A stretch of DNA of 10,124 nucleotides from CBFDBT01 sp965603115. GTDB taxonomy: Bacteria; Pseudomonadota; Alphaproteobacteria; Sphingomonadales; Kordiimonadaceae. The DNA is taken from positions 1 to 10,124 of the forward strand of contig CBFDBT010000098.1 of the NCBI GenBank assembly GCA_965603115.1. The letters are read 5' to 3'. The translations under genes were made by a program, and so were the position numbers. Positions 1 through 7,091 of the stretch are shown here, piece by piece. Each line of letters begins with the position of its first letter. Position 1 is the stretch's first letter. The notes beneath the pieces are model-generated. The model ran no database searches. It had not been told where the DNA came from and saw only the letters and a program-made list of their open reading frames with translations.

Positions 1-1
1 T

Positions 2-2278
2 GCGCGCGACGCAGAAAACAGCTTTGCTTATATTCTCGATGGCGTGCTTTATACTAACCCATCAGCCTTTAACCGCGAATATACAGACCTCACTCAAATC
101 GAAATATTCAAAGGTCCTCAGGGCGCTATTTACGGCCGTAATGCTGCGGCTGGTGCTATTCTTGTGAATACGTCAAAGCCTAACGGTGAGAGCAGAACAA
201 AAGCAACGCTCGGTGTTGCTGAAGATAATACATATCTTGTTAAAGGCTCAACGAGCGGAACGCTTGTTGAAGACAAGCTCTTCTTCCGTCTATCGGGTGA
301 TTGGCGCAAGTCAGATGGTTTCTATAGAAATAGCTGGAACAATGATTCAGCAACTATTGACCGCTCTGAAAGCTATAACATCAATGGACGCCTTGTATGG
401 GAAGCCAGTGACAACCTAAGTATCGATACGAAGGTGCGTTATGGTGAAGTGGATGCAGGCTCTATTGTCTTCAACTCAACTTTCAACCTCCCGATTTATG
501 CTGAAGTGACAGCGACGCCGGCTGCTTATCAAAATGTGAATGATTTTGATTTTATCTTCCAGTCAAACGTGCCGTCTGAAAATGACCAGAAGTCTGTAGA
601 GATTTCTACCAAGATTGATTATGACATGGATGGCATGGTTCTAACTGGCTGGATGTTATACAGCGACATTAAAAATAACTTAATGTCAGATGGTGCTTCT
701 GCAGCCTTTGGATTTTATAATCCAGATGCGGCCTGTCAGGCATCAACGCTTGCAGAAAATGCAGCGGGTACCCAGCTTCTTGCGCCACAGTTCCTCGGCA
801 CATCGCCGGTTGGAATTATTTTCACCCCTGATTTTTCAGGCTCATTCATGGGCGCTTATACACCCACTACATGTGACGGTGTCCAAGAGCAATTACGTAA
901 TCAAAAAGATATCAGTGCCGAACTACGTTTAGCGTCCGATACAACGGAAGCTCTTCAGTGGATGGTTGGTGCCTATTTCCTTGATATTGATCGTGAAGTT
1001 GGTGTGGCTGTGAACCGCGACAGTGGTGACGCTGTTGAGCGTGGTCTTTACCATGCAACCGGCCCAAATGTGACGACATCTCTTACACATGATCAGTTTG
1101 ATAGTCGTGTATTTGCCTTGTTTGGTCAGCTCCAATATGACCTGAGTGATAAATTTCAGGCTTCCTTTGCTCTTCGTTATGATAACGAAAACCGTAAAGT
1201 ATCAAGTCTTGTTCCTTTCGGCGCAACCCAGTCTGTAATTGATCTTAACTTTGATGGTATCTTTAACGATCCCCTTAATCCTGGTCTTAGTAGCTTGGTT
1301 AATACAACAGGCACACTTCCTGACAAAGAGCGCACTTTCTCTCAGTTTGAGCCTAAATTATCCCTTACATATGATGTATCTGATGATGTAACGCTCTTTG
1401 GTAGCTGGAGTGTAGGTTTCAAAGCTGGTGGTTTTAATAACACTGGGTCTGAAGCGACTGTGAATATCTTTGTAAATGGCCTCATCGAAGGTGGCCTTGG
1501 TGGCAGCTTGTTTGCAACAGACATGGGCGTGCCGCTTCCAGTGATCAAGGATGATTACGAAAAAGAAACATCCAATGCTTTTGAAGTTGGTTTTAAAGGT
1601 AGCACCTTAGATGGTCGTCTACAGTTTAATGCCGCTGGTTATTATACATCAGTAACAGACATGCAGTTCTTCGAGTTTATTGTTGGTGGATTTGGTTTGC
1701 TTCGTGTTGTCTCCAATATTGATAAGGTAGATATGTACGGCGTCGAGTTTGGTGCCACGGCTCACATCACTGAAAACGTTCGTTTTTATGGTGGGGCTAA
1801 CTTTATCAACAGCGAGATTAAAGCCAATAGCTCTCGTACAGACACAGTTGGCAACAAGTCACCATACACTCCTGATTACACACTTAATATCGGTGCAGAC
1901 TTTGATTACCCGATATCAGATTCACTAACAGTGTTTGGTCGTGTTGACGCGCAATTTACTGGTGCTACTTGGTTCCACACTGTGCAAGAAGGTCAGCGTC
2001 CAACTATCTTCATGCCACTGTTTGAAATCAGTGTCTTTGGACCAGCATCAGCGCCATTTGGTACAGCAGACTATTCTGTAGATCAGCGTAATGCGTATCA
2101 CACAGTTGATGTTCGCCTTGGTCTGAAAGGTGAAGCATGGAGTTTGTCAGCCTACGCGTCAAACCTAACAAATGAGAAATATCTCGAAGAGGTTATTCCA
2201 GCGCCTGAATTTGGTGGAACGTTTAACCACCCTGGATCAAAGCGCCGCTTTGGTGTTGAGGCCAGCTTCGATTTCTAA
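2..2278 (+). CDS. TonB-dependent outer membrane receptor, 5' end cut off by window
   Basis: This is the C-terminal 758 residues of a TonB-dependent receptor; the start lies upstream of the window and the reading frame is open from base 2. The first visible stretch is the end of the plug domain: YILDGV, then the hallmark IEIFKGPQGAIYGRNAAAGA, equivalent to the family's IE-V-RGPQG-LYGRNA-GGA motif. The rest is a 22-strand-type beta barrel rich in alternating aromatic residues, with long acidic extracellular loops. It ends with NLTNEKYLEE and finally a terminal Phe (ASFDF), the usual signal for insertion by the BAM complex. Such receptors import siderophores, vitamin B12, sugars or other large nutrients across the outer membrane using TonB energy. 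The substrate cannot be told from the sequence; the style is that of the large sphingomonad/Kordiimonadales receptor families. A GTG at 44 is internal, not a start. A strong terminator follows. Confidence 0.95.
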   Translation, partial: ARDAENSFAYILDGVLYTNPSAFNREYTDLTQIEIFKGPQGAIYGRNAAAGAILVNTSKPNGESRTKATLGVAEDNTYLVKGSTSGTLVEDKLFFRLSGDWRKSDGFYRNSWNNDSATIDRSESYNINGRLVWEASDNLSIDTKVRYGEVDAGSIVFNSTFNLPIYAEVTATPAAYQNVNDFDFIFQSNVPSENDQKSVEISTKIDYDMDGMVLTGWMLYSDIKNNLMSDGASAAFGFYNPDAACQASTLAENAAGTQLLAPQFLGTSPVGIIFTPDFSGSFMGAYTPTTCDGVQEQLRNQKDISAELRLASDTTEALQWMVGAYFLDIDREVGVAVNRDSGDAVERGLYHATGPNVTTSLTHDQFDSRVFALFGQLQYDLSDKFQASFALRYDNENRKVSSLVPFGATQSVIDLNFDGIFNDPLNPGLSSLVNTTGTLPDKERTFSQFEPKLSLTYDVSDDVTLFGSWSVGFKAGGFNNTGSEATVNIFVNGLIEGGLGGSLFATDMGVPLPVIKDDYEKETSNAFEVGFKGSTLDGRLQFNAAGYYTSVTDMQFFEFIVGGFGLLRVVSNIDKVDMYGVEFGATAHITENVRFYGGANFINSEIKANSSRTDTVGNKSPYTPDYTLNIGADFDYPISDSLTVFGRVDAQFTGATWFHTVQEGQRPTIFMPLFEISVFGPASAPFGTADYSVDQRNAYHTVDVRLGLKGEAWSLSAYASNLTNEKYLEEVIPAPEFGGTFNHPGSKRRFGVEASFDF

Positions 2279-2315
2279 AGTTTCGTTCTGAGTAAAGTTT
2301 CGAGTAAAGATATGG

Positions 2316-2349
2316 ATTGGCTGGCATTAATTTGTCAGCCAATTTTTTT
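2316..2349 (+). terminator. Rho-independent terminator after the TonB-dependent receptor
   Basis: ATTGGCTG (2316-2323) pairs perfectly with CAGCCAAT (2336-2343). The stem extends inward by a G-U, a C-G and an A-U pair to give 11 pairs closing a 6-base loop (TTAATT). It is followed by seven Ts (2343-2349). This is a textbook intrinsic terminator 38 bases past the receptor stop codon, and it separates the receptor from the downstream oxidoreductase. Confidence 0.9.
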
Positions 2350-2444
2350 GATCATATTTGTGGTTACTTGTTTTACTATGCGTCTTGTTAAAAGTTGCTT
2401 TCTTTGAGGGTGATAAGTACTGTGATGCAAAAGGGGGACAGTAT

Positions 2445-4034
2445 ATGACCGAGTATGATTATATTATTGTAGGCGGGGGTTCGGCGGGCTGTGTGCTTGC
2501 AAACCGTTTGTCTGAAGATGAGTCCGTGCGCGTTTGCCTGCTTGAGGCGGGTACGAAGGATACATCTCCTCTCATTCATATTCCGGTTGGTTTTGGTAAA
2601 ATATTGCCAACTGAAAATCAAAACTGGGCGTTTGAAACAGTGCCGCAAGAAGGCTTAAACGGTCGCTGTGGCTATCAGCCGCGCGGTAAGGTTCTTGGTG
2701 GGTCCAGCTCTATCAATGCTATGCTCTATGTGCGTGGACACGCTTGGGATTATGACCATTGGGCATCACTTGGTAATGCAGGCTGGTCCTACGATGATGT
2801 GATACCCTATTTTAAAAAAGCAGAAAATAACGAGGCTATTTCTGATGAGTTTCACGGGTCGGGTGGTCCGTTAAATGTCGCGGATCTTCGTTCACCTAAT
2901 CCTTTTGTTAAACGCTTTATTAGCGCAGCTGAAAATCGCCAAATTCAATATAATGCAGATTTTAATGGCGAAACCCAAGAAGGGGTTGGTTGGTATCAGG
3001 TTACTCAGATTAATGGTCAGCGCTGTAGTGCCGCTGTTGCTTATTTAAAGCCTATTCGCGATAGAAAAAATCTTGATGTCATAACCGAGGCATACAGTGA
3101 AAAAGTACTATTTGAAGGCAAGCGCGCTGTCGGTGTTCAATATACCAAAGAGGAAAACTCTATTGCCATCAAAGCAAGCCGTGAAGTTATTTTATCAGCC
3201 GGAGCCTTTGGATCACCACAGTTGCTGTTGCTCTCAGGTGTTGGCCCCAAGGCGGAACTTGACAAGCATAATATTGATGTTGTTCATGAGCTTGCTGGTG
3301 TTGGTGAAAACTTACAGGACCATCTTGATTTTATCGCCAGTTACGAGAGCGATAGCCGTGAAACTATTGGCACATCAGCAAGCGGTCTTTTAAAATTAAC
3401 CTTAGAGGCGGTGAAATATCTATTCACGCGGAAAGGTATGCTCTCAAGTTCGATCGCAGAGGGCGGTGCTTTTTTAAAAACCGATCCCGCCCTCGACAGA
3501 CCTGATATTCAACTGCATTTTGCTGCTGGACTTGTTGATGACCATGGTCGCAATGAGCATACAGGCCATGGATATAGTTGTCATGTTTGCGTTCTTCGTC
3601 CAAAAAGTACGGGCACTGTAAAGCTGAGTTCAAGCAATCCGTTTGACGCACCACTTATAGACCCAGAGTTTTTAAGTGAAGACGAGGATTTAAGGGTGTT
3701 GATCAAAGGTGCTAAGATCATGCGTAACATATTAGAAGGTGGAGAATTTGATGATGTTGAAAAAGCCCGCTTAAGTTATGTCGATATTGCAGATGATGCT
3801 GGTATAGAAGCGGAGATCAGAGCCAAGTCTGACACGATTTATCATCCCGTTGGCACCTGTAAAATGGGTAATGATGCTATGGCTGTTGTCAGTGATAAGC
3901 TTAAAGTGCATGGCCTTGAAGGTTTGCGTGTGGTGGATGCCTCTATTATGCCAACGCTTATTGGCGGCAATACGAACGCACCAACCATTATGATTGCTGA
4001 AAAAGCCGCTGATATGATCAAGGGCGCCTTGTAG
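2445..4034 (+). CDS. GMC-family FAD-dependent oxidoreductase (choline/alcohol dehydrogenase-like)
   Basis: A 529-residue flavoenzyme of the glucose-methanol-choline family. Visible motifs are the N-terminal dinucleotide-binding fold DYIIVGGGSAG (residues 5-15) ending in the acidic LLEAG (32-36); GMC signature 1, GKVLGGSSSIN (81-91); GMC signature 2, SAGAFGSPQLLLLSG (251-265); and the C-terminal catalytic pair His467 (YHPVGTCKMG) and Asn511 (GGNTNAP). Length and motifs match the BetA/AlkJ-like group, which oxidises primary alcohols or polyols to aldehydes and passes electrons to an acceptor. The real substrate is not readable from sequence, and annotation as choline dehydrogenase would be over-specific without betB or betI nearby. 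The ATG at 2445 is chosen because AAGGGGGA (2431-2438) sits 6 bases upstream and the FAD fold starts at residue 5. The frame is open further upstream to a TTG at 2358, but that adds no conserved sequence. It ends TAG, GTT, TAG. Confidence 0.92.
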   Translation: MTEYDYIIVGGGSAGCVLANRLSEDESVRVCLLEAGTKDTSPLIHIPVGFGKILPTENQNWAFETVPQEGLNGRCGYQPRGKVLGGSSSINAMLYVRGHAWDYDHWASLGNAGWSYDDVIPYFKKAENNEAISDEFHGSGGPLNVADLRSPNPFVKRFISAAENRQIQYNADFNGETQEGVGWYQVTQINGQRCSAAVAYLKPIRDRKNLDVITEAYSEKVLFEGKRAVGVQYTKEENSIAIKASREVILSAGAFGSPQLLLLSGVGPKAELDKHNIDVVHELAGVGENLQDHLDFIASYESDSRETIGTSASGLLKLTLEAVKYLFTRKGMLSSSIAEGGAFLKTDPALDRPDIQLHFAAGLVDDHGRNEHTGHGYSCHVCVLRPKSTGTVKLSSSNPFDAPLIDPEFLSEDEDLRVLIKGAKIMRNILEGGEFDDVEKARLSYVDIADDAGIEAEIRAKSDTIYHPVGTCKMGNDAMAVVSDKLKVHGLEGLRVVDASIMPTLIGGNTNAPTIMIAEKAADMIKGAL

Positions 4035-4073
4035 GTTTAGGTTTTTGGTATTGAAATAAAATACATTGCCCTC

Positions 4074-4101
4074 TTTCCACCATGATTAAGTTGTTTATAA
4101 T
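4074..4101 (+). promoter_or_regulatory. Candidate sigma-70-type promoter for rnd-lptC-lptA
   Basis: A perfect TATAAT -10 box lies at 4096-4101 with TTTCCA (4 of 6 matches to TTGACA) at 4074-4079, spacer 16 bases. It sits in the 106-base gap after the oxidoreductase and 39 bases before the RNase D start. The -10 match is exact but AT-rich gaps give chance hits, so this is a candidate only. Confidence 0.45.
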
Positions 4102-4140
4102 GAAAGCAATTGAAGCTCTTATTAAATTCCAGGAGGAATT

Positions 4141-4752
4141 ATGGCTATATATGTGCATCAGGGTGACCTGCCAAACGATGTTACCTTTAAAACGTCTGTT
4201 GCTGTGGACAGTGAAACAATGGGGCTGGACCCGCATAGGGATCGTCTATGTGTTGTGCAACTCTCATCTGGAGACGGTGACGCGCACTTAGTGATCATGA
4301 ATAAAGATAGCTATGATGCGCCCAATTTAAAGGCTGTAATGACCGACCCCGATGTGTTGAAACTCTTTCATTTTGCACGATTTGATGTTGCGGTTATGAA
4401 AAAGTATTTGGGTGTGGATACAGCCCCAGTTTATTGCACTAAAATTGCTTCAAAACTTGTGCGCACCTATACAGACCGCCATGGACTGAAAGACCTGTGC
4501 CGCGAACTGGTTGGTGTGTCGCTTGATAAGCAGCAGCAAAGCTCAGACTGGGGAGCTGGAGAGCTGAGTAAAGAGCAACAGGCTTATGCGGCTTCTGATG
4601 TTCTTTATCTTCATGCTATGAAAGAGCGTCTTGACATGATGCTTGAGCGTGAAGGCAGGACCGAGTTGGCACAAAACTGTTTTGACTTTCTTGCCACAAG
4701 AACCGACCTTGACTTGCTTGGTTGGTCGGACGTGGATATTTTTTCACATTAA
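4141..4752 (+). CDS. rnd: Ribonuclease D-like 3'-5' exonuclease (short form, no HRDC)
   Basis: A 203-residue DEDDy-type 3'-5' exoribonuclease. The three exonuclease motifs are all present: Exo I AVDSETMGL with Asp23 and Glu25, Exo II HFARFDVAVM with Asp82, and Exo III YAASD with Tyr149 and Asp153. The conserved KQQQSSDWG segment (130-138) is typical of RNase D. The protein stops right after the catalytic domain, so the C-terminal HRDC helicase-like domains of E. coli RNase D (about 375 residues) are absent; this short form is common in alphaproteobacteria. It probably trims 3' ends of structured RNAs such as tRNA precursors in the cytoplasm. The start is supported by an excellent Shine-Dalgarno AGGAGG (4131-4136) four bases before ATG. 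lptC begins 28 bases after the stop, so it is probably the first gene of an rnd-lptC-lptA unit. The symbol rnd is by family; activity is inferred. Confidence 0.92.
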   Translation: MAIYVHQGDLPNDVTFKTSVAVDSETMGLDPHRDRLCVVQLSSGDGDAHLVIMNKDSYDAPNLKAVMTDPDVLKLFHFARFDVAVMKKYLGVDTAPVYCTKIASKLVRTYTDRHGLKDLCRELVGVSLDKQQQSSDWGAGELSKEQQAYAASDVLYLHAMKERLDMMLEREGRTELAQNCFDFLATRTDLDLLGWSDVDIFSH

Positions 4753-4780
4753 GACTTTCACCCTAAGAGTTGAAGCATAG

Positions 4781-5479
4781 ATGAGTGAGACCAGAAAGCA
4801 TTTTGAAAGCGAAGAACTGGCGCGTGAAAGAGCGCGAGAAGCTTTGCTGCCAAATATTCAGGTCAGTGATGGCCGTGTTTGGAACAGCTTTGTAGTGGTC
4901 ATGCGGGTTATTCTGCCAGCGATTGCCATTATTTTCGCTATTTCTGCACTATCATGGCCATTTCTTCAGCAGCAGGAGGTCAGCTTTACCTTATCTCGAG
5001 ATGAAGTGGCCAAAAGTGATGGCGTTGTTTTGATGCAAAATCTTGTATATGTGGGCACACTCGACAATATGCAGGTTTTTCGACTTGAGGCAGAAGAGGG
5101 ATTGCAAGACAGCCCTGCAGCCCCGCGCATCAAGCTTACTGCCATTAAGGCATCGATGGAACTACCGGAAGGGGTAAGGGTTTCCTTTCAGGCTGGCCAA
5201 GGCCTATATGAGACCAAGGAGGAAATCCTCTCTATTGCCGAAAAGGTTACGCTGCAAACAACCAATGGCTATCAGTTGAGTATGAATGGAGCGGTGGTAA
5301 ATATTAAAGAGCAAACAGCTGTTGGCAAAGGCCCCATTATTGGTATCACGCCGGTTGGCTCGCTAACGGCTGGGCGCGTTGATATTTTGGCGGACGACCA
5401 AGAAGCTACTTTTTCAGGTGGTGTGACATTGAAAATTAACCCTAAAAAAATTAAAATCAATAGGGTGGAGAAACCGTAA
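4781..5479 (+). CDS. lptC: LPS export protein LptC (inner-membrane anchored)
   Basis: A 232-residue LptC-family protein. It has a charged cytoplasmic N-terminus (residues 1-35), one membrane-spanning segment at about 37-61 (core VILPAIAIIFAISALSW), and a periplasmic beta-jellyroll domain from about 70 to the end, with the alpha-proteobacterial signs LTAIKASME and TNGYQLSMNGAVVNI. LptC sits on the LptB2FG transporter and hands lipopolysaccharide to the LptA bridge. Identity rests on the single anchor, the domain pattern and the position directly before lptA. The Shine-Dalgarno is weak (AAGAG at 4765-4769, 11 bases from ATG), which suggests translation coupled to rnd, whose stop is 28 bases upstream. 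Its TAA is followed at once by the lptA ATG, so the two are co-expressed. Confidence 0.9.
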   Translation: MSETRKHFESEELARERAREALLPNIQVSDGRVWNSFVVVMRVILPAIAIIFAISALSWPFLQQQEVSFTLSRDEVAKSDGVVLMQNLVYVGTLDNMQVFRLEAEEGLQDSPAAPRIKLTAIKASMELPEGVRVSFQAGQGLYETKEEILSIAEKVTLQTTNGYQLSMNGAVVNIKEQTAVGKGPIIGITPVGSLTAGRVDILADDQEATFSGGVTLKINPKKIKINRVEKP

Positions 5480-6025
5480 ATGACTGTATTAAAAACTATC
5501 CAAATTTCCCCCATTGCGGCTGTAGCGCTATTTCTTTTTATATTTGCACCCACCCCTTTGAGTGCGCAGCAAGCGTCAGCCCTTAAGGGGCATGATACCA
5601 CGCAAACTCTTGACGTTGCAGCAGACGAAATCAAATTGAAGCAACAAAAGGGTCAGGCTTTTCTGACAGGCGCAGTAAAAGTAACGCAGGGGGGCCTTGT
5701 ACTCACCGCGGATCAAATTGTGGTTTTGTATGACATGGCGGAAGGCTTTGATAATCCAGCTGTTCAGCGACTTGACGCTACAGGCGGTGTTAAGCTCGCA
5801 TCGCCATCAGAAACTGTAACCAGTGAATGGGCCGTTTACGATGTTGAAAAGCGCATTGTAACGCTTGGAGGTGCGGTTGCATATAAAAGCAAAGATGCAT
5901 CGATTAATGGCGACCGGCTTGAGCTTAATCTGCTTACAGGTCTCGTGAAGCTAGACGGTCAAACCCAAGACGGTGAGAAAAGAGTTAAGGGCCGTTTTTC
6001 TGTTCCCAAGCCGGAAGAGAAATAA
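5480..6025 (+). CDS. lptA: Periplasmic LPS transport protein LptA
   Basis: A 181-residue OstA/LptA-family protein. Residues 1-29 form a Sec signal peptide: Lys5, a hydrophobic core AAVALFLFIF, and probable signal peptidase I cleavage after LSA (residue 29). The mature part is an OstA-like beta-jellyroll (about 43-165) with the repeating pattern of LptA, for example LDVAADEIKL, GQAFLTGAVKVTQGGLVLTADQIVV and NGDRLELNLLTG. LptA oligomers or hybrids with LptC and LptD form the bridge that carries lipopolysaccharide across the periplasm. ATG follows the lptC TAA with no gap, and GGTGGAG (5464-5470) inside the lptC end serves as ribosome binding site 9 bases away. The gene is followed by 277 bases without a clear gene before lptB, which is unusual since lptA and lptB are commonly adjacent. 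Confidence 0.92.
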   Translation: MTVLKTIQISPIAAVALFLFIFAPTPLSAQQASALKGHDTTQTLDVAADEIKLKQQKGQAFLTGAVKVTQGGLVLTADQIVVLYDMAEGFDNPAVQRLDATGGVKLASPSETVTSEWAVYDVEKRIVTLGGAVAYKSKDASINGDRLELNLLTGLVKLDGQTQDGEKRVKGRFSVPKPEEK

Positions 6026-6302
6026 TTCATATCTTATGATTTTAGATATAAATGACCAAAATAAAATCTTGGTTGAGTACCAGCACACAGCATAAGCATA
6101 CTCTTTGCATGTCTTGATACACAAGACAGCATCACGTGTGTCTTTTTTGCTCGCCAGATTGAAATTTTAGGTGCATGATGAACATTAATGCATAAATCGA
6201 GCCAATTTATACATTGTTAACGATTTGTGGTTTAGGATTAAATAACAAAGGTGTCCGCGGGGTGTAGTGGCGGTATTGTTGAGAGAGGGTGAGGCCAACT
6301 AT
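6026..6302. other. 277-base lptA-lptB gap with hairpins and possible leader ORF
   Basis: AT-rich non-coding stretch. It holds, in order: a 6-base inverted repeat ATATCT/AGATAT (6029-6034, 6044-6049); a possible 21-codon ORF (6052-6117, product MTKIKSWLSTSTQHKHTLCMS) with no clear ribosome binding site; two mutually exclusive hairpins with a T-run (6111-6148); and a weak promoter-like pair TTGTTA (6214-6219) and TTAAAT (6238-6243), spacer 18. The ribosome binding site of lptB (GAGG, 6291-6294) is at the end. No RNA family recognised. Confidence 0.55.
6111..6148 (+). terminator. Candidate weak terminator/attenuator between lptA and lptB
   Basis: Hairpin A is GTCTTG (6111-6116), loop ATACA, CAAGAC (6122-6127). 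Hairpin B is AAGACA (6123-6128), loop GCATCACGTG, TGTCTT (6139-6144), followed by a run of six Ts (6143-6148). The two share bases 6123-6127 and cannot form together, as in terminator/antiterminator pairs. Stem B has only six pairs and two G-C pairs, so as a terminator it is weak. It would partly uncouple lptB-rpoN from lptC-lptA. Confidence 0.4.
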
Positions 6303-7076
6303 ATGGCAGACGGTATAGATTTAAATGACAAAGTGTCTGGTGAAGGAAGTTCATCAGAAGGCCTATATGTAACAGGCTTAGGTAAATCTTAGGGATCAAA
6401 GCCTGTTTTACGGGATATCTCCTTGTCGGTTCATCGTGGGGAAGTGGTTGGGCTTCTTGGCCCCAATGGAGCCGGAAAAACAACATGTTTTTATGCGATC
6501 ACCGGATTGATTGCGCCAGATACAGGGCGCATTGAACTGGATGGTAAAAATATTACTGCGCTGCCGATGTATCGACGGGCGCATTTAGGTATTGGCTACC
6601 TACCTCAGGAAACATCAATTTTTCGGGGTATGAGTGTTGCCGATAATATCCGTGCTGTGCTTGAAGTCGTTGAATCTGATCGGGCTCTGCGGGAAGCAAT
6701 GCTAGATGAGCTACTCGATGAATTTTCTATAACGCATTTAAGGCACACACAGGCTATTTCATTATCTGGCGGAGAGCGCCGCCGCTGTGAGATTGCTCGC
6801 GCGCTGGCAACGCGACCAAGTTTTATTCTGCTCGATGAGCCTTTCGCGGGTATTGACCCCATCGCCATTGCAGATATTCGTAATTTAACATCGCACTTAA
6901 AAGATCGAGGTATTGGGGTCTTGATCACGGACCATAATGTGCGGGAAACTCTTGATATCATTGATAGGGCCTACATTATTTTTGATGGCAATGTGCTGTT
7001 TGAGGGTGACGCAGACTCTGTGATGAAAAGTGAAGACGTTCGCCGGGTATATCTGGGCGATAATTTTAGTTTGTAG
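6303..7076 (+). CDS. lptB: LPS export ABC ATPase LptB, interrupted by in-frame amber codon 30
   Basis: LptB is the cytoplasmic ATPase of the LptB2FGC lipopolysaccharide exporter. The frame from ATG 6303 (GAGG at 6291-6294, 8 bases before) reads MADGIDLND to GLYVTGLGKS, then TAG (6390-6392), then GSKPVLRDISL. In full-frame numbering: Walker A GPNGAGKT (53-60), Q-loop Gln102 (GYLPQE), ABC signature LSGGE (154-158), Walker B LLDEP with Asp178 and Glu179, D-loop GIDP, H-loop His211 (ITDHN), and the LptB C-terminus RRVYLGDNFSL. All motifs except the A-loop tyrosine are intact. TAG sits exactly where the family has that Tyr (KxYG or KSYG; Tyr13 in E. coli LptB), so it is a single substitution, not a frameshift. 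Without suppression, translation would have to restart at TTG 6423 (217 residues), losing strand 1 and the A-loop, with no good ribosome binding site. It ends TAG TGA; rpoN starts 15 bases later. Whether it is functional is uncertain. Confidence 0.9.
6390..6392 (+). other. In-frame TAG at the LptB A-loop tyrosine position
   Basis: Codon 30 of lptB is TAG. The flanks read LGKS before and GSKPVLRDIS after in the same frame, matching the LptB pattern with Tyr at this place; TAT or TAC to TAG is one base change. Other genes in the window (2445-4034, 8901-9476 and lptB itself) use TAG as a normal end, which argues against a general recoding of TAG. Confidence 0.85.
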
Positions 7077-7091
7077 TGAGGGTGAATTAAG

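Noticed and set aside
2277..2309. Short direct repeats AAAGTTTCG and GAGTAAAG after the receptor gene
   Set aside because: Two copies of 9 and 8 bases look like a small local duplication in spacer; nothing links them to a function.
2358..2444. Longer start of the GMC oxidoreductase at TTG 2358
   Set aside because: The extra 29 residues are not FAD-domain sequence, start just after a terminator, and ATG 2445 has a strong ribosome binding site.
6171..6245. CtrA-type or other master-regulator boxes before lptB
   Set aside because: Several TTAA words occur, but none has the TTAA-N7-TTAA spacing; expected in AT-rich sequence.
6390..7076. General reassignment of TAG to an amino acid in this organism
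   Set aside because: The GMC oxidoreductase, lptB and hpf all end at TAG at the expected family C-terminus, and two of them have a backup stop close behind; TAG works as a terminator here.
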